Assembly: GCF_000982415.1 (NCBI RefSeq)
Contig: NZ_LANI01000017.1
Coordinates: forward strand, 124,001 to 188,000
Source of the DNA: Kiloniella litopenaei
GTDB lineage: Bacteria; Pseudomonadota; Alphaproteobacteria; Kiloniellales; Kiloniellaceae
DNA length: 64,000 nt
Reading direction: 5' to 3'
The notes beneath the pieces were generated by a model that worked only from the letters and a program-made list of their open reading frames with translations, was not told the origin of the DNA and ran no database searches. Positions 53,968 through 63,764 of the stretch are shown one piece after another (the first letter of the stretch is position 1; each line of letters starts with the position of its first letter). A program made the translations under genes and the position numbers.

Positions 53968-54756
53968 ATGAACAAAATGACAACTGGGTCAGAAGACGTG
54001 GAAAAAACAAAAGAAGATGAAGGTGTTGTCAAGACAGTTGTCTATGCACTGTTGATCGCCTTGACCGTACGAACATTCCTTTTTGAGCCTTTTAACATTC
54101 CATCGAGTTCAATGAAACCGACGCTTTTGATCGGTGATTATCTGTTTGTCTCTAAATATTCCTATGGCATCAGTAAATATTCGTTCCCCTTTGGGGCGAA
54201 GATTTTTGGTGACAGTTTTGAAGGTCGTATTCTTGGAAGCGAACCCGAGCGGGGCGATGTTATCGTTTTCAGACAGCCTACCAATATAAACATTGATTAT
54301 ATCAAGCGTCTGATTGGGCTGCCTGGTGACATGATTCAAGTAAAACAAGGACAACTCTACATTAATAACGAAATCGTTCCGCGAAAACTTGTCAGAATTG
54401 GTGACGGTCGCGATGGAATCCCTCTCAATGTCAGAGAATACGAAGAAACATTGCCCAATGGTGTTAAGCATTTAATCTGGGAAAGAAGTGATGATTGGTC
54501 TTTAGATAACTTTGGACCTTATCTTGTACCAAACGGGTATTATTTTTTTATGGGGGATAACCGCGATAATAGTAAAGATAGCCGAGTCTTGCATGAAGTT
54601 GGGCCGGTTCCTTACGAAAACTTTATCGGTCGGGCTGATATGTTGTTCTTTTCTCATCGTGGTGATGATGGTGGCGAAGACTATGGCGATTGGTGGGAAG
54701 TTTGGAAGTGGCCATCAATGATCAGATTTGGGCGTATTTTTAATGCCATCGACTAA
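53968..54756 (+). CDS. lepB: Signal peptidase I
   Basis: A 262-residue membrane serine protease that removes Sec and Tat signal peptides. One membrane helix (about 20-40, VVYALLIALTVRTFLF), the catalytic Ser in IPSSSMKPTL, the catalytic Lys in YIKRLIGLPGD, and the box FMGDNRDNSKDSR are present. Alphaproteobacterial types have a single helix, as here. It overlaps rnc by 14 bases. An in-frame ATG at 53977 is an alternative start. Confidence 0.95.
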   Translation: MNKMTTGSEDVEKTKEDEGVVKTVVYALLIALTVRTFLFEPFNIPSSSMKPTLLIGDYLFVSKYSYGISKYSFPFGAKIFGDSFEGRILGSEPERGDVIVFRQPTNINIDYIKRLIGLPGDMIQVKQGQLYINNEIVPRKLVRIGDGRDGIPLNVREYEETLPNGVKHLIWERSDDWSLDNFGPYLVPNGYYFFMGDNRDNSKDSRVLHEVGPVPYENFIGRADMLFFSHRGDDGGEDYGDWWEVWKWPSMIRFGRIFNAID

Positions 54757-55456
54757 TATATCTTATGCCGACAGCATCGCTTCGGTTACGGTAATACTAG
54801 AACACAAGTTTGATCGTCCAGAATTAATCAAACAGGCACTAACACACCCCAGTGCCTGTGGTCGTAATTTAATAGTATCTGATAGCTACGAAAGACTGGA
54901 ATTTCTGGGGGATCGTGTTCTGGGGCTTGTGATTGCCGATATGCTCTTGCATTCTTTCCCAAAAGAGAGCGAAGGTTCGCTGGCGAAACGTTTTACCGCC
55001 TTGGTTCGCCGTGAAGCTCTTGCGCTTGTGGCGAAAAAACTTGGCTTTGATAAGTTGATTGTTCTTGCAAAGGGTGAAGAGGAAAGTGGTGAACGCGAAA
55101 ACCCGGCACTTCAGGCTGACGTTTGCGAATCATTGATCGGCGCGCTTTATCTGGATGCAGGTTATGATGCCGCCTTAAGGTTTATTCAAAAAAACTGGAA
55201 ACCGCTTTTAAACCAGGATTTGTCGCCTCCACAGGATGCAAAATCAACCCTTCAGGAATGGGCGCAGGGGAGAGGTTTGCCACTACCAACTTATAAAGAA
55301 GTTTCTCGCTCTGGCCCGCCGCATGCCCCCCTTTTTAATATCCAGGTTTCTGTTAAGGGTCTTGACCCTGTCATTAAACAGGGAAATTCAAAACGTAAGG
55401 GCGAGCAGGAAGCGGCAAAAGAGCTCTTAAGATTTATCAGCGAAAATGGCATGTAA
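54743..55456 (+). CDS. rnc: Ribonuclease III
   Basis: A 237-residue double-strand RNase that processes rRNA precursors and structured mRNAs. The signature YERLEFLGDRVLGL carries catalytic acidic residues, ADVCESLIGALYLD the second metal set, and a dsRNA-binding domain ends the protein (about 165-235). ATG 54743 lies within the end of lepB; a TTG at 54728 is possible. era starts two bases after the stop, the usual rnc-era pair. Confidence 0.95.
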   Translation: MPSTNISYADSIASVTVILEHKFDRPELIKQALTHPSACGRNLIVSDSYERLEFLGDRVLGLVIADMLLHSFPKESEGSLAKRFTALVRREALALVAKKLGFDKLIVLAKGEEESGERENPALQADVCESLIGALYLDAGYDAALRFIQKNWKPLLNQDLSPPQDAKSTLQEWAQGRGLPLPTYKEVSRSGPPHAPLFNIQVSVKGLDPVIKQGNSKRKGEQEAAKELLRFISENGM

Positions 55457-55458
55457 CG

Positions 55459-56415
55459 ATGAGCAACAAAGAAGAAACTCCTTCTGATTTAAAAGATGCG
55501 CTTGGTACCCAGTTACCCGCAGATATGAGGTGCGGGTTTATCGCGTTGATCGGCGCACCAAATGCTGGCAAATCTACGTTAATGAACCGCATGGTCGGGG
55601 GTAAAGTTTCTATTGTTACCCATAAGGTGCAAACCACACGATCACAAATTCGCGGTATTGCGATGCATAAAAATGCTCAACTGATATTTGTTGATACACC
55701 GGGGATTTTTGCACCCAAAAAACGTCTCGAACGCGCCATGGTTTCTTCCGCTTGGCAGGGGGCAGGGGATGCTGAAATTATTGTTGTTTTACACGATGCA
55801 TCCAGAAAGAAAATTGGCGAAGATACCCGTGCTATTATCTCTGGATTAGAAACGCAAAGTAAAAAAGCCATTCTGGCGCTGAATAAAATTGATTCTATCA
55901 AGCCGGAAAAGCTCTTGGCCTTGGCACAAGAATTTATGGAAATGGGGGTTTTCTCGGAAATCTTTATGATTTCTGCGCAAGAGGGCGACGGGGTCAATGA
56001 TTTGCTGGACCATTTGGCAAGCACGGTTCCGGAAGGTATGTGGCTCTACCCTGAAGATCAATTATCTGATCATCCAATGCGATCTATCGCGGCAGAGATT
56101 ACCCGTGAAAAACTTTTTCTCAACCTTCATGACGAGCTACCTTATAATCTGACGGTTGAAACTGATAGCTGGGAAGATTTTGACGATGGAAGTGTCAAAA
56201 TATCACAGACAATCTATGTTCAGCGTGAACAGCACAAGGCAATGTGCTTGGGAAAAGGTGGGCGAACAATCAAGTTGATCCGTTCCAAGGCCCAGCAAGA
56301 CTTGCAAGAAACGATTGAGCGCAAAGTTCATCTTTTTCTTTACGTCAAAGTACGTGAAAAATGGGCTGATGACCCCGAAAGATACCGTGAAATGGGGCTG
56401 GATTTTAACAGTTAA
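55459..56415 (+). CDS. era: GTPase Era
   Basis: A 318-residue GTPase that binds 16S rRNA and assists 30S assembly. G1 GAPNAGKSTLMN, G3 DTPGIF, G4 NKID and the KH domain with its GKGGRTIKLIRSKA loop are present. A roughly 25-residue N-terminal extension is longer than in E. coli Era. Confidence 0.96.
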   Translation: MSNKEETPSDLKDALGTQLPADMRCGFIALIGAPNAGKSTLMNRMVGGKVSIVTHKVQTTRSQIRGIAMHKNAQLIFVDTPGIFAPKKRLERAMVSSAWQGAGDAEIIVVLHDASRKKIGEDTRAIISGLETQSKKAILALNKIDSIKPEKLLALAQEFMEMGVFSEIFMISAQEGDGVNDLLDHLASTVPEGMWLYPEDQLSDHPMRSIAAEITREKLFLNLHDELPYNLTVETDSWEDFDDGSVKISQTIYVQREQHKAMCLGKGGRTIKLIRSKAQQDLQETIERKVHLFLYVKVREKWADDPERYREMGLDFNS

Positions 56416-56523
56416 GCACAAGCATGCTTGCTGTAGTTGCGGAACATTTCGTGTATTCTTTTTCTGGATCTCTGGTTTGGAAATAGTTAGTATGTTCACC
56501 TGTTGTTCTTTTGAGGTTGGGTG

Positions 56524-57237
56524 ATGATACATTGGGAAGATGAGGGGATACTTCTTTCTGCACGGCCATTTGGAGAAAATGATCTGGTTGCACAGGTACT
56601 AACCCGTCAACACGGACGACATGCGGGATTGGTTCGGGGGGGGCAAAGTCTCAAAAAACGTTCGACTTACGAACCTGGTAACCGTTTACATGTTCGGTGG
56701 GGCGGGCGTTTGTCGGAACACCTGGGACATTACGATGCCGAGGTCTTGGATAATATTTCAGGCCGCCTTTTTGACGAACCGGGGCGTCTTGCCGCATTGT
56801 TATCAGCGGCTGCAATTTGCGAACAATCAGTACCAGAGAGAGAGGAAAACCCATCTTTTTTCGAAGGCTTTTTAGTGCTGCTTGAACATTTGGAAAGCGA
56901 CTTTTGGGGGGAGATTTATGTGCGTTGGGAACTGGCACAGCTCTCTGCCCTTGGCTTTGGTATTGATTTGAGCGCATGTGCCGGTGGTGGAAATAATGAC
57001 CAGTTGGCATACATAAGTCCCAAATCTGGCCGAGCAGTATCTTTAGCTGCCGGAGAACCCTACAAGGACAAGCTTTTTCCTCTCCCCATGTTTTTACTCG
57101 GTCAGGGCGGAGGAGGCATAACGGAAATCTATCAAGGCCTTGAAATCGCGGGGCATTTTTTGGAACGCCATCTGTTCCATCCCCATGATAAAACATTGCC
57201 ATCTGTGAGAGATCGGCTTGTCGAAAATTTTTCTTAA
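56524..57237 (+). CDS. recO: DNA repair protein RecO
   Basis: A 237-residue protein that loads RecA at gaps with RecR. The OB-fold start IHWEDEGILLSARPFGENDL and GLVRGGQSLKKRSTYEPGN are characteristic, and the C-terminal LDLSACAGGG-like region (LSACAGGGNND) has only one of the cysteines found in zinc-binding RecO, as in many Alphaproteobacteria. GAGG is seven bases before ATG 56524; a GTG three bases earlier is the alternative. Confidence 0.92.
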   Translation: MIHWEDEGILLSARPFGENDLVAQVLTRQHGRHAGLVRGGQSLKKRSTYEPGNRLHVRWGGRLSEHLGHYDAEVLDNISGRLFDEPGRLAALLSAAAICEQSVPEREENPSFFEGFLVLLEHLESDFWGEIYVRWELAQLSALGFGIDLSACAGGGNNDQLAYISPKSGRAVSLAAGEPYKDKLFPLPMFLLGQGGGGITEIYQGLEIAGHFLERHLFHPHDKTLPSVRDRLVENFS

Positions 57238-57304
57238 TTATAATTTGTGAAAACCAAATGCATACCATAGCATGTGCTCCTTGATTTCTCTGGAGGCAGT
57301 TTGA

Positions 57305-58090
57305 GTGCATAATTCTGTGCGTATTATCCTTATTGGGTGTTTGCTGTTTTTTTCTTTTTTCTCACGTGCTGATGAAGAAGAAAGGCAACCATTCAAAATT
57401 GCATATGCAGAATCCTGGGCGCCAATTTCTGTTGGTTCCGCAAATACTGTAACAGGTATCCTTCCAGAGCTAATGGATATTGTTATAGATAAAAAAATGG
57501 GGATTCCGGTAAAGCATCAAGGGCTTCCCTGGGCAAGAGCGCAAGAAGCTGTCAGGTCAGGAGAGGTCGATGCCTTTATAACAACGCCAACACCAGAACG
57601 TTTAAAATTTACCCGTGCCTCGAAAAACGTTGTCTTTACTTTGAATTTTCAACCAATTGTTAGAATTAATTCAGATGAGGAACATCTGCTTAAGTCTGAA
57701 AAAGACATTAATACTATTCTCAAGTCTAAAAAATATTGTGATGTTCTTGGGAATGGATGGGCTGAAAATTTTTATAAGGTAAAGAACCTGAAGTATCTGG
57801 TTGTTCCGACGCTTGATATTTGCCTGAAACATTTGGCGCAAGGGCAAATAGATATAATTATTCACGCAGCCCCCGTTTCTTTAAGTTTTATACAGAAACT
57901 CGGCATGGGAAAACAGCTAACAGTTTTACCTATTGTTATTTCTTCCAGTCCTGCCTTTCCTCTTTTAGTGTCTAATGAATCATCTTTTGGACAGGATTTT
58001 TTAAATGAATTTGACCACACTGTTTCAAATATGAAGCAACAGGGTATGTGGGATGAATTGGTGAACTTGTCTTCTTTTATCACGAATTGA
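57305..58090 (+). CDS. Periplasmic solute-binding protein, family 3-like
   Basis: A 261-residue protein with a Sec signal (about residues 1-22, ending at SRADE) and the amino-acid-binding fold (SBP_bac_3): FKIAYAESWAPISV near the start, GLPWARAQEAVRSGEVDAFI, and the second lobe ending near MKQQGMWDELV. No permease or ATPase gene is adjacent. It may be a stray binding protein or a sensor input. The GTG start has GGAGG nine bases upstream. It interrupts the usual recO-parC adjacency. Confidence 0.82.
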   Translation: MHNSVRIILIGCLLFFSFFSRADEEERQPFKIAYAESWAPISVGSANTVTGILPELMDIVIDKKMGIPVKHQGLPWARAQEAVRSGEVDAFITTPTPERLKFTRASKNVVFTLNFQPIVRINSDEEHLLKSEKDINTILKSKKYCDVLGNGWAENFYKVKNLKYLVVPTLDICLKHLAQGQIDIIIHAAPVSLSFIQKLGMGKQLTVLPIVISSSPAFPLLVSNESSFGQDFLNEFDHTVSNMKQQGMWDELVNLSSFITN

Positions 58091-58195
58091 TGATTTCTTT
58101 TTCTTAACAGCCCCTTATTCATATCTAAATTCACTCAAACAAGTTGCTTCGCCGGAACTGTTAGGTAAAATACCGGAAGAGTTTGTGAGGGGTAT

Positions 58196-60448
58196 ATGAG
58201 CAGTTCTTCAGATAGAGTTCCGTCCCAGGAAATTCGGGATATTCGTTTCGTTGATGCACTTTCTGATCGGTATCTCAGTTATGCACTATCAACTATCATG
58301 TCCAGGTCCTTGCCGGATGTTCGTGATGGTTTGAAGCCTGTCCATCGACGTCTTCTCTATGCGATGCGACAACTGAAACTTGATCCGGGGTCAGGTTTTA
58401 AAAAGTCTGCCCGTGTTGTCGGTGATGTGATGGGTAAATTTCACCCTCATGGCGACCAATCAATCTACGATGCTCTGGTTAGACTGGCACAGGAATTTTC
58501 CCTTAGATTTCCGCTGATTGATGGTCAGGGGAATTTCGGGAATATTGACGGTGATAATGCTGCTGCAATGCGGTATACAGAAGCTCGTCTGACGGCTATT
58601 GCCGGGGAGCTTCTCAGGGATATTGATCAAGATACTGTCGATATGCGTCCAACATACGACGGTGAATCTGACGAACCCTGTATTCTGCCATCTGCTTTTC
58701 CTAATCTCTTGGCAAATGGTGCACAGGGAATTGCCGTGGGAATGGCAACATCAATACCGCCCCATAATGTTGGCGAAATATGTGACGCCCTTCTCTATAT
58801 GATCAAAACCCCGAATGTGGGGTTTGATAAACTTATTGATTTTATTCCCGGACCTGATTTCCCGACAGGCGGCGTCATGGTCGAAGGGCGTGATGCGGTA
58901 TTGCAGGCCTATAGCACGGGCCGAGGATCTTTCCGTGTGCGGGCTAAATGGGAAACAGAAGACCTGAAGGCCGGACAGTATCAGATTGTGATCACTGAAA
59001 TTCCGTTTCAGGTTCAAAAATCAAAACTGATCGAGAAAATTGCCGAGCTTATTAACAATAAAAAGCTCTTCCTTCTCAATGATGTTCGCGATGAATCTGC
59101 CGAAGATATTCGCGTTGTTCTGGAACCGAAAAGCCGTAATGTTGACCCTGTTGTCTTGATGGAATCATTATTTAAACTGACCGAGCTGGAAAGCCGGGCA
59201 AGCTTAAATATGAATGTTCTTGATGCTGATCAGGTGCCGCGGGTAATGAACCTGCGCGAAGTTTTACAGGCATTTCTGGATCATCGTCATGTCATTCTTG
59301 TTCGGGCCAGTAACTTCCGACTGGGCAAGATTGCAACCCGTCTTGAGATTCTCGAAGGTTATTTAATTGCCTATCTTAATCTGGATGAAGTCATCAAGAT
59401 CATCAGGGAAGAAGACAAGCCGAAACAGGCTTTGATGAAACGCTTCTCTCTCTCAGAAGTACAGGCAGAGGCTATTCTCAACATGCGCTTGCGCGCCTTG
59501 AGAAAGCTTGAAGAGATTGCCATCAAAGGTGAGCATGCAGACTTGACTGCCGAAAAAGCAGATCTCGAAGATATTCTGGCCCGTGAAGAGCGCCGATGGG
59601 AAATTGTCGGCAATCAAATTAAAGACCTGCGCAAAGCCTATGGGCAAAAAACAGAACTTGGCAAGCGTCGCACAGAAGTTGCTGATGCGCCAACCGATGT
59701 TATTGTGCCACTTGAGGCCGTAATTGAAAAAGAACCTTTGACGATCCTTTGCTCTGAAAAGGGATGGATACGTGCGCTGAAAGGTCATCAGGAAGATACA
59801 AGTGATGCCAAGTATAAAGAGGGCGACACCGGACGTTTCTCTATTTTGGCGCAAACAACGGACAAGCTTCTCGTTTTTGCAAGTAATGGCCGGTTCTATA
59901 CATTAGGCGCTGATAAGTTGCCGGGTGGCCGCGGTTTTGGTGAACCTTTAAGTTTAATTCTGGATCTACCAAATGATCAGGAAATTGTCGATATCCTTGT
60001 TTATCGCCCTGGGCAAAAACTGCTCTTGGCATCTACAGATGGTAGAGGCTTCCAGATTAATGAAAATGATGTCATTGCCCAAACTCGTACTGGTAAGCAG
60101 GTTTTGAATGTTGCTGAGGGAGCAAGTGCTTTCATCTGCTACCAGATTGGCGAACATGATGATATGGTTGCTGTTATCGGCGAGAACAGAAAACTTCTGG
60201 TCTTTAAGCTAGAAGAATTACCGGAAATGGCCAGAGGTCGCGGTGTTATTCTTCAGAAATACAGAGATGGCGGCCTGTCAGATATTAAAACTTTTAAAAA
60301 TGGCATGGAAAAAGGTGAGGGACTGACCTGGTGTGATACATCCGGCCGCACCTGGACCCGTAATGAAATCATAGATTGGCACGGCCGCAGAGCGAGTGCA
60401 GGACGCCTGCCACCTACTGGGTTCCCAAGAACAAATAAGTTCAGGTAA
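58196..60448 (+). CDS. parC: DNA topoisomerase IV subunit A
   Basis: A 750-residue type II topoisomerase subunit that unlinks daughter chromosomes. The N-terminal DNA-binding/cleavage domain has [20 protein letters not shown] and the catalytic Tyr region [14 protein letters not shown]; the C-terminal beta-pinwheel is short. The quinolone-site stretch reads [13 protein letters not shown]: Gln stands where E. coli ParC has Ser80, as I recall for other alphaproteobacterial ParC proteins. GAGGGG precedes the ATG. Confidence 0.95.
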   Translation: MSSSSDRVPSQEIRDIRFVDALSDRYLSYALSTIMSRSLPDVRDGLKPVHRRLLYAMRQLKLDPGSGFKKSARVVGDVMGKFHPHGDQSIYDALVRLAQEFSLRFPLIDGQGNFGNIDGDNAAAMRYTEARLTAIAGELLRDIDQDTVDMRPTYDGESDEPCILPSAFPNLLANGAQGIAVGMATSIPPHNVGEICDALLYMIKTPNVGFDKLIDFIPGPDFPTGGVMVEGRDAVLQAYSTGRGSFRVRAKWETEDLKAGQYQIVITEIPFQVQKSKLIEKIAELINNKKLFLLNDVRDESAEDIRVVLEPKSRNVDPVVLMESLFKLTELESRASLNMNVLDADQVPRVMNLREVLQAFLDHRHVILVRASNFRLGKIATRLEILEGYLIAYLNLDEVIKIIREEDKPKQALMKRFSLSEVQAEAILNMRLRALRKLEEIAIKGEHADLTAEKADLEDILAREERRWEIVGNQIKDLRKAYGQKTELGKRRTEVADAPTDVIVPLEAVIEKEPLTILCSEKGWIRALKGHQEDTSDAKYKEGDTGRFSILAQTTDKLLVFASNGRFYTLGADKLPGGRGFGEPLSLILDLPNDQEIVDILVYRPGQKLLLASTDGRGFQINENDVIAQTRTGKQVLNVAEGASAFICYQIGEHDDMVAVIGENRKLLVFKLEELPEMARGRGVILQKYRDGGLSDIKTFKNGMEKGEGLTWCDTSGRTWTRNEIIDWHGRRASAGRLPPTGFPRTNKFR

Positions 60449-60604
60449 AGTAAATAATAAAGTTATGTGAAATTTTACTTAAATATACATTGGTGTTTAT
60501 TTGTTTAATTTCGAAATTATTTATTTTCATGCCATCTTTGAGATTTGATTTGGTGTTTTATTGGTTTTTATTGTATGATCTCTTTAAGTTGCGATTAACG
60601 TAAC

Positions 60605-61201
60605 ATGGATCAATATAAACACTTAAATGTCAGGTTTAAATATATGCCCCTTAGTGCTGAAGATGATAAACTTGATCAGGTATTCAAGGATCTTCCAATA
60701 GGGAGAGATCGTGATCAGTTTTTAAGAGAATTGTTAAGGGAGTTGGCAAAATCTCTTGAAGATGTTGTCGGTATGGAACAGGCATCGGGCTTTATAAGCA
60801 TCGTTGGGCATAGACTTGGGTCTGTTATGGATCAAGAATATCGAGAGCAATTTTCCTCAGATAAACTTGACCTACCACATGTGGTCCATGCTCTGGTCGA
60901 TTTAAAGCGCAGGATCAATGGTGGTTTTTCTATTGAAAGTTTCGATGCCAACAAGATTGTATTGATTAATAATAAATGTCCCTTTGGACGGTTTGTCGAT
61001 GGACGTCAATCATTATGCATGATGACGTCAAACGTTTTTGGTCGTATAACCTCTGCTAATTTAGGTTATGCACGGGTTAATTTGGAAAAAACAATTGCTT
61101 TGGGGGATAAAGGGTGCCGTGTCGTTATATATCTTTCTCCCCAAATACAAAACGATGATACTACGATGAGTGAGGGCGCACGTGAGTATTTCGGAGATTA
61201 A
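60605..61201 (+). CDS. Methanogen-output-domain-like signalling protein
   Basis: A 198-residue soluble protein. The C-terminal part (about 60-180) resembles the methanogen output domain 1 family, with cysteines C125 (NNKCPFG), C138 (SLCMM) and C171. A mostly helical N terminus (25-60) precedes it. No signal or membrane segment. The histidine kinase gene starts inside its last 20 bases, so the two are coupled and probably act together, this protein perhaps sensing or binding a metal or small ligand. The family name is my best match by pattern; the function is unknown. Confidence 0.65.
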   Translation: MDQYKHLNVRFKYMPLSAEDDKLDQVFKDLPIGRDRDQFLRELLRELAKSLEDVVGMEQASGFISIVGHRLGSVMDQEYREQFSSDKLDLPHVVHALVDLKRRINGGFSIESFDANKIVLINNKCPFGRFVDGRQSLCMMTSNVFGRITSANLGYARVNLEKTIALGDKGCRVVIYLSPQIQNDDTTMSEGAREYFGD

Positions 61202-62348
61202 TACTTGGTCCTCTCAAGAAAATGAAAATGCTATTATTCAGGCTTTTGAGTTCATCAAAGACCCTATTATTGTTTGTCGCCCGGACAGCACTGTTCTTGC
61301 AATTAATAAGGCAGCACTTAATTTATTCTCTTCTTTAGAGGTTTTACCGGAAGCGGGGAATAAACTCATCAGTTTTTCCTACAATAAAGAAAAGTTATTA
61401 TCTTTATTGAATATCGCAAAAGCGGTTACTGGACATATCCCATTACCCATCAGTTTTGCACAGGAATTAACTCGTGACCAAAGACAGAGAAATGTCGAAG
61501 GGCTTGTCGCGCGACGCATATCTGTCAACGGGGCATGTCCCTTAATACTTATTGAAAAAGCTCCTACAGGAGGGATGGTTACAAAATTACACCACCTTCA
61601 AGAAGAACTAGAGACAGCAAAGAGAGTTCTCAAACTTGAAAAAAAATTACGTCTTCAGCTTGAAAGTGAATACCAGAGCCTTGATCGCTTCTCGGCCATT
61701 GCTGCACATGATCTGAAGTCCCCTATTGGTCATATAGTAACATCCCTTTCTTATCTAAAGAACAGGTGGGAAAAAACGCTGCCTGCGAAAGAACTTGAAT
61801 GGCTTGATCTTCTGGAAGCATCTGGTTTGCGACTTGAAACCCTTATTGATGATTTGTTGCTATATACACGGAGTGTAAATTCAGAAATTACACTTGAAGA
61901 TGTTGATTTAAATGACCTCCTTGATGGTATCGTTACTGATCTTGGAGACGAAGTGCTAAAGGCATCCGCAACGATCTCAATTGATCAATTACCAATAATA
62001 AAGGCTGACTTGTCTCTTTCTAGGCTTGTTTTCCAAAACCTTATACTCAATGCCATAAAGTTTAGGGATGCAGACCGAGAACCCTTTGTTAAAATATCCA
62101 GCGGTGTCGATGAAGAGGGGGCAACTCATATTATCGTTAGCGACAACGGCATGGGCTTTGATAATCGAATGGCCAAGACTATGTTTTCCCCGTTTAAACG
62201 CTTGGAGACTGATCGAAAAATTGACGGTCATGGGTTAGGGTTAGCCACAGTAGATCAAATTATTCAGCATCACGGTTGGTCCATATTTGTTGATGGAAAA
62301 AAGGGGGTTGGTGCCACCTTTAAAATTATTATTCCAGCAGAAGCATAA
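61182..62348 (+). CDS. PAS-domain sensor histidine kinase
   Basis: A 388-residue soluble kinase. A PAS-like domain (about 15-125; FIKDPIIVCRPDSTVLAINK), a coiled linker (about 130-165), a dimerisation domain with phospho-acceptor H176 (AAHDLKSPIGHI), then the ATP-binding domain with N box NLILNAIKF, G1 DNGMGF and G2 GHGLGLATV. There are no membrane helices, so it senses inside the cell, perhaps through its neighbour. GTG 61182 has GAGGG five bases upstream; GTG 61170 is the alternative. No response regulator is adjacent. Confidence 0.88.
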   Translation: MSISEINTWSSQENENAIIQAFEFIKDPIIVCRPDSTVLAINKAALNLFSSLEVLPEAGNKLISFSYNKEKLLSLLNIAKAVTGHIPLPISFAQELTRDQRQRNVEGLVARRISVNGACPLILIEKAPTGGMVTKLHHLQEELETAKRVLKLEKKLRLQLESEYQSLDRFSAIAAHDLKSPIGHIVTSLSYLKNRWEKTLPAKELEWLDLLEASGLRLETLIDDLLLYTRSVNSEITLEDVDLNDLLDGIVTDLGDEVLKASATISIDQLPIIKADLSLSRLVFQNLILNAIKFRDADREPFVKISSGVDEEGATHIIVSDNGMGFDNRMAKTMFSPFKRLETDRKIDGHGLGLATVDQIIQHHGWSIFVDGKKGVGATFKIIIPAEA

Positions 62349-62388
62349 AATAATTGCCGTGCCTTTGGTGTCGTAACCATTAAAATTT

Positions 62389-63579
62389 TTATTCTTTAGT
62401 TTTCCACGATAAAAAGAAGTGTGACATATAAAGTATTATACCCCCGGCCAATAACCCCCAAAAAGCACCGGAAATACCAAAAAAAGAAACGCCTGAGGCC
62501 GTCACTAGGAAAGTAACCGCCGACGCTTCTCTGCTGTCTGTATCATCAAATGCTGCTAAAGATGCATTTGAAAAAGCCCCAATTAAAGCAAGTCCTGCAA
62601 CGGCAGCGATCAAAATACTGGGGGCTATCACTGCGAATGTTGTGACAAGGCCAGATAACAATCCAAATATGATATAGCCAATACCACTTATGACGGCTGA
62701 CCAATATCTTTTTTTGGGATCAGGATGCGCATCTTCGCTTGCACACATTGCGGCTGTGATTGCCGCCAGATTTACAGCATGCCCGCCAAATAAAGCGCTA
62801 ATACCTGAAAACAGACCTGTAAAAGCAATTAAAGGGCCTGATTTTGGTGTGTAGTTATGAACTTTGAGAACAGCAACACCCGGAACATTTTGTGAAGCCA
62901 TTGTCACAATAAAAAGCGGGATCGTAATGCCAATTAACCCGGCTATCGAAAATTCAGGTATGATAATCGTAAATGATGGAACAATGTTGCGGAACATCTC
63001 ACTTTGATCAGCGGTTGAAAAATCAATGCCAAAGGTCATTATCAATATTAGTGCTATAAGTGCTGCGGGAACTGCTAGTAGCTTATTTATGCGACCTGCC
63101 ACGATCCAGGCCATAAGTATACAAAGCCCGAATAAAGGCTCTTCGGATATCGCTTTGATGGGGGCTAGACACAGCCCAAGTAGAATACCGGCAAGCATTG
63201 CATTTGCTAATGCTGAGGGGATTTTATTCACGGCCTTTTCCAGTGGTTTCCACAAGCCTGCTATAACAAATAATATTGCACAAAGTATAAACGAGCCAAC
63301 AGCAACGGAAAAACCACCCGGAATAGTAGTTGTACTGGCCAATAATGCTGCACCCGGTGTTGACCAGGCAACACTAATGGGGAGCTTACTTTGCAAGCTC
63401 AATACAATCGCACATACCCCCATAGCGATTGACAATATCATCAATGCGGTCGCGGCTTGTTCTTCTGTCGCGCCGACTGCTCTTATTCCCTGAAGGACAA
63501 CAGCAAAAGAACTGGCAAAACCAACAAATGCCACCAATAGTCCCATAAATAGACTTTGTAACGATAGGTCACGCAACAT
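62389..63579 (-). CDS. BenE-family benzoate/H+ symporter
   Basis: A 396-residue membrane protein with about 11-12 helices, of the benzoate:proton symporter family. Segments such as SVAWSTPGAALLAS, the GHAVNLAAITAAMCAS loop and FGISGAFWGLLAGG are family features. The substrate may be benzoate or another small aromatic or purine-like compound; no benzoate catabolic gene is near. It stands alone between two opposite-strand neighbours. Confidence 0.88.
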   Translation of the reverse strand: MLRDLSLQSLFMGLLVAFVGFASSFAVVLQGIRAVGATEEQAATALMILSIAMGVCAIVLSLQSKLPISVAWSTPGAALLASTTTIPGGFSVAVGSFILCAILFVIAGLWKPLEKAVNKIPSALANAMLAGILLGLCLAPIKAISEEPLFGLCILMAWIVAGRINKLLAVPAALIALILIMTFGIDFSTADQSEMFRNIVPSFTIIIPEFSIAGLIGITIPLFIVTMASQNVPGVAVLKVHNYTPKSGPLIAFTGLFSGISALFGGHAVNLAAITAAMCASEDAHPDPKKRYWSAVISGIGYIIFGLLSGLVTTFAVIAPSILIAAVAGLALIGAFSNASLAAFDDTDSREASAVTFLVTASGVSFFGISGAFWGLLAGGIILYMSHFFLSWKTKE

Positions 63580-63703
63580 AAAAATCTCAATTTATATATT
63601 ATAGATAATTTTTAAACTCTATCATATTAACCTAGCGGGTCAAATACTCTCTTTGTTTTAAATAAAGCATTGTTACAAAGTTATCTCGGAGGTGTGATTG
63701 AAT

Positions 63704-63740
63704 AAAAAAGCCGCTGAAGTTTATCTTCAGCGGCTTTTTT
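63704..63740. terminator. Strong intrinsic terminator
   Basis: AAAAAAGCCGCTGAAG and its complement make a perfect 16-bp stem with a 5-base loop, ending in a T run on both strands. It terminates the minus-strand TRAP permease gene coming from the right edge. Confidence 0.95.
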
Positions 63741-63764
63741 TGATGTATCTTCAGGCTGTTTTAT

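Noticed and set aside
56651-57310. 219-codon frame antisense to recO
   Set aside because: Composition is atypical and recO on the plus strand is complete and recognised.
60508-60521. TTAATTTCGAAATTAT near-palindrome after parC
   Set aside because: A short AT-rich palindrome in AT-rich intergenic sequence, seen once, with no relation to the other motifs.
63026-63493. 155-codon frame antisense to the BenE-type gene
   Set aside because: Mirror of a membrane protein gene; the codon pattern and full-length homology favour the minus-strand gene.
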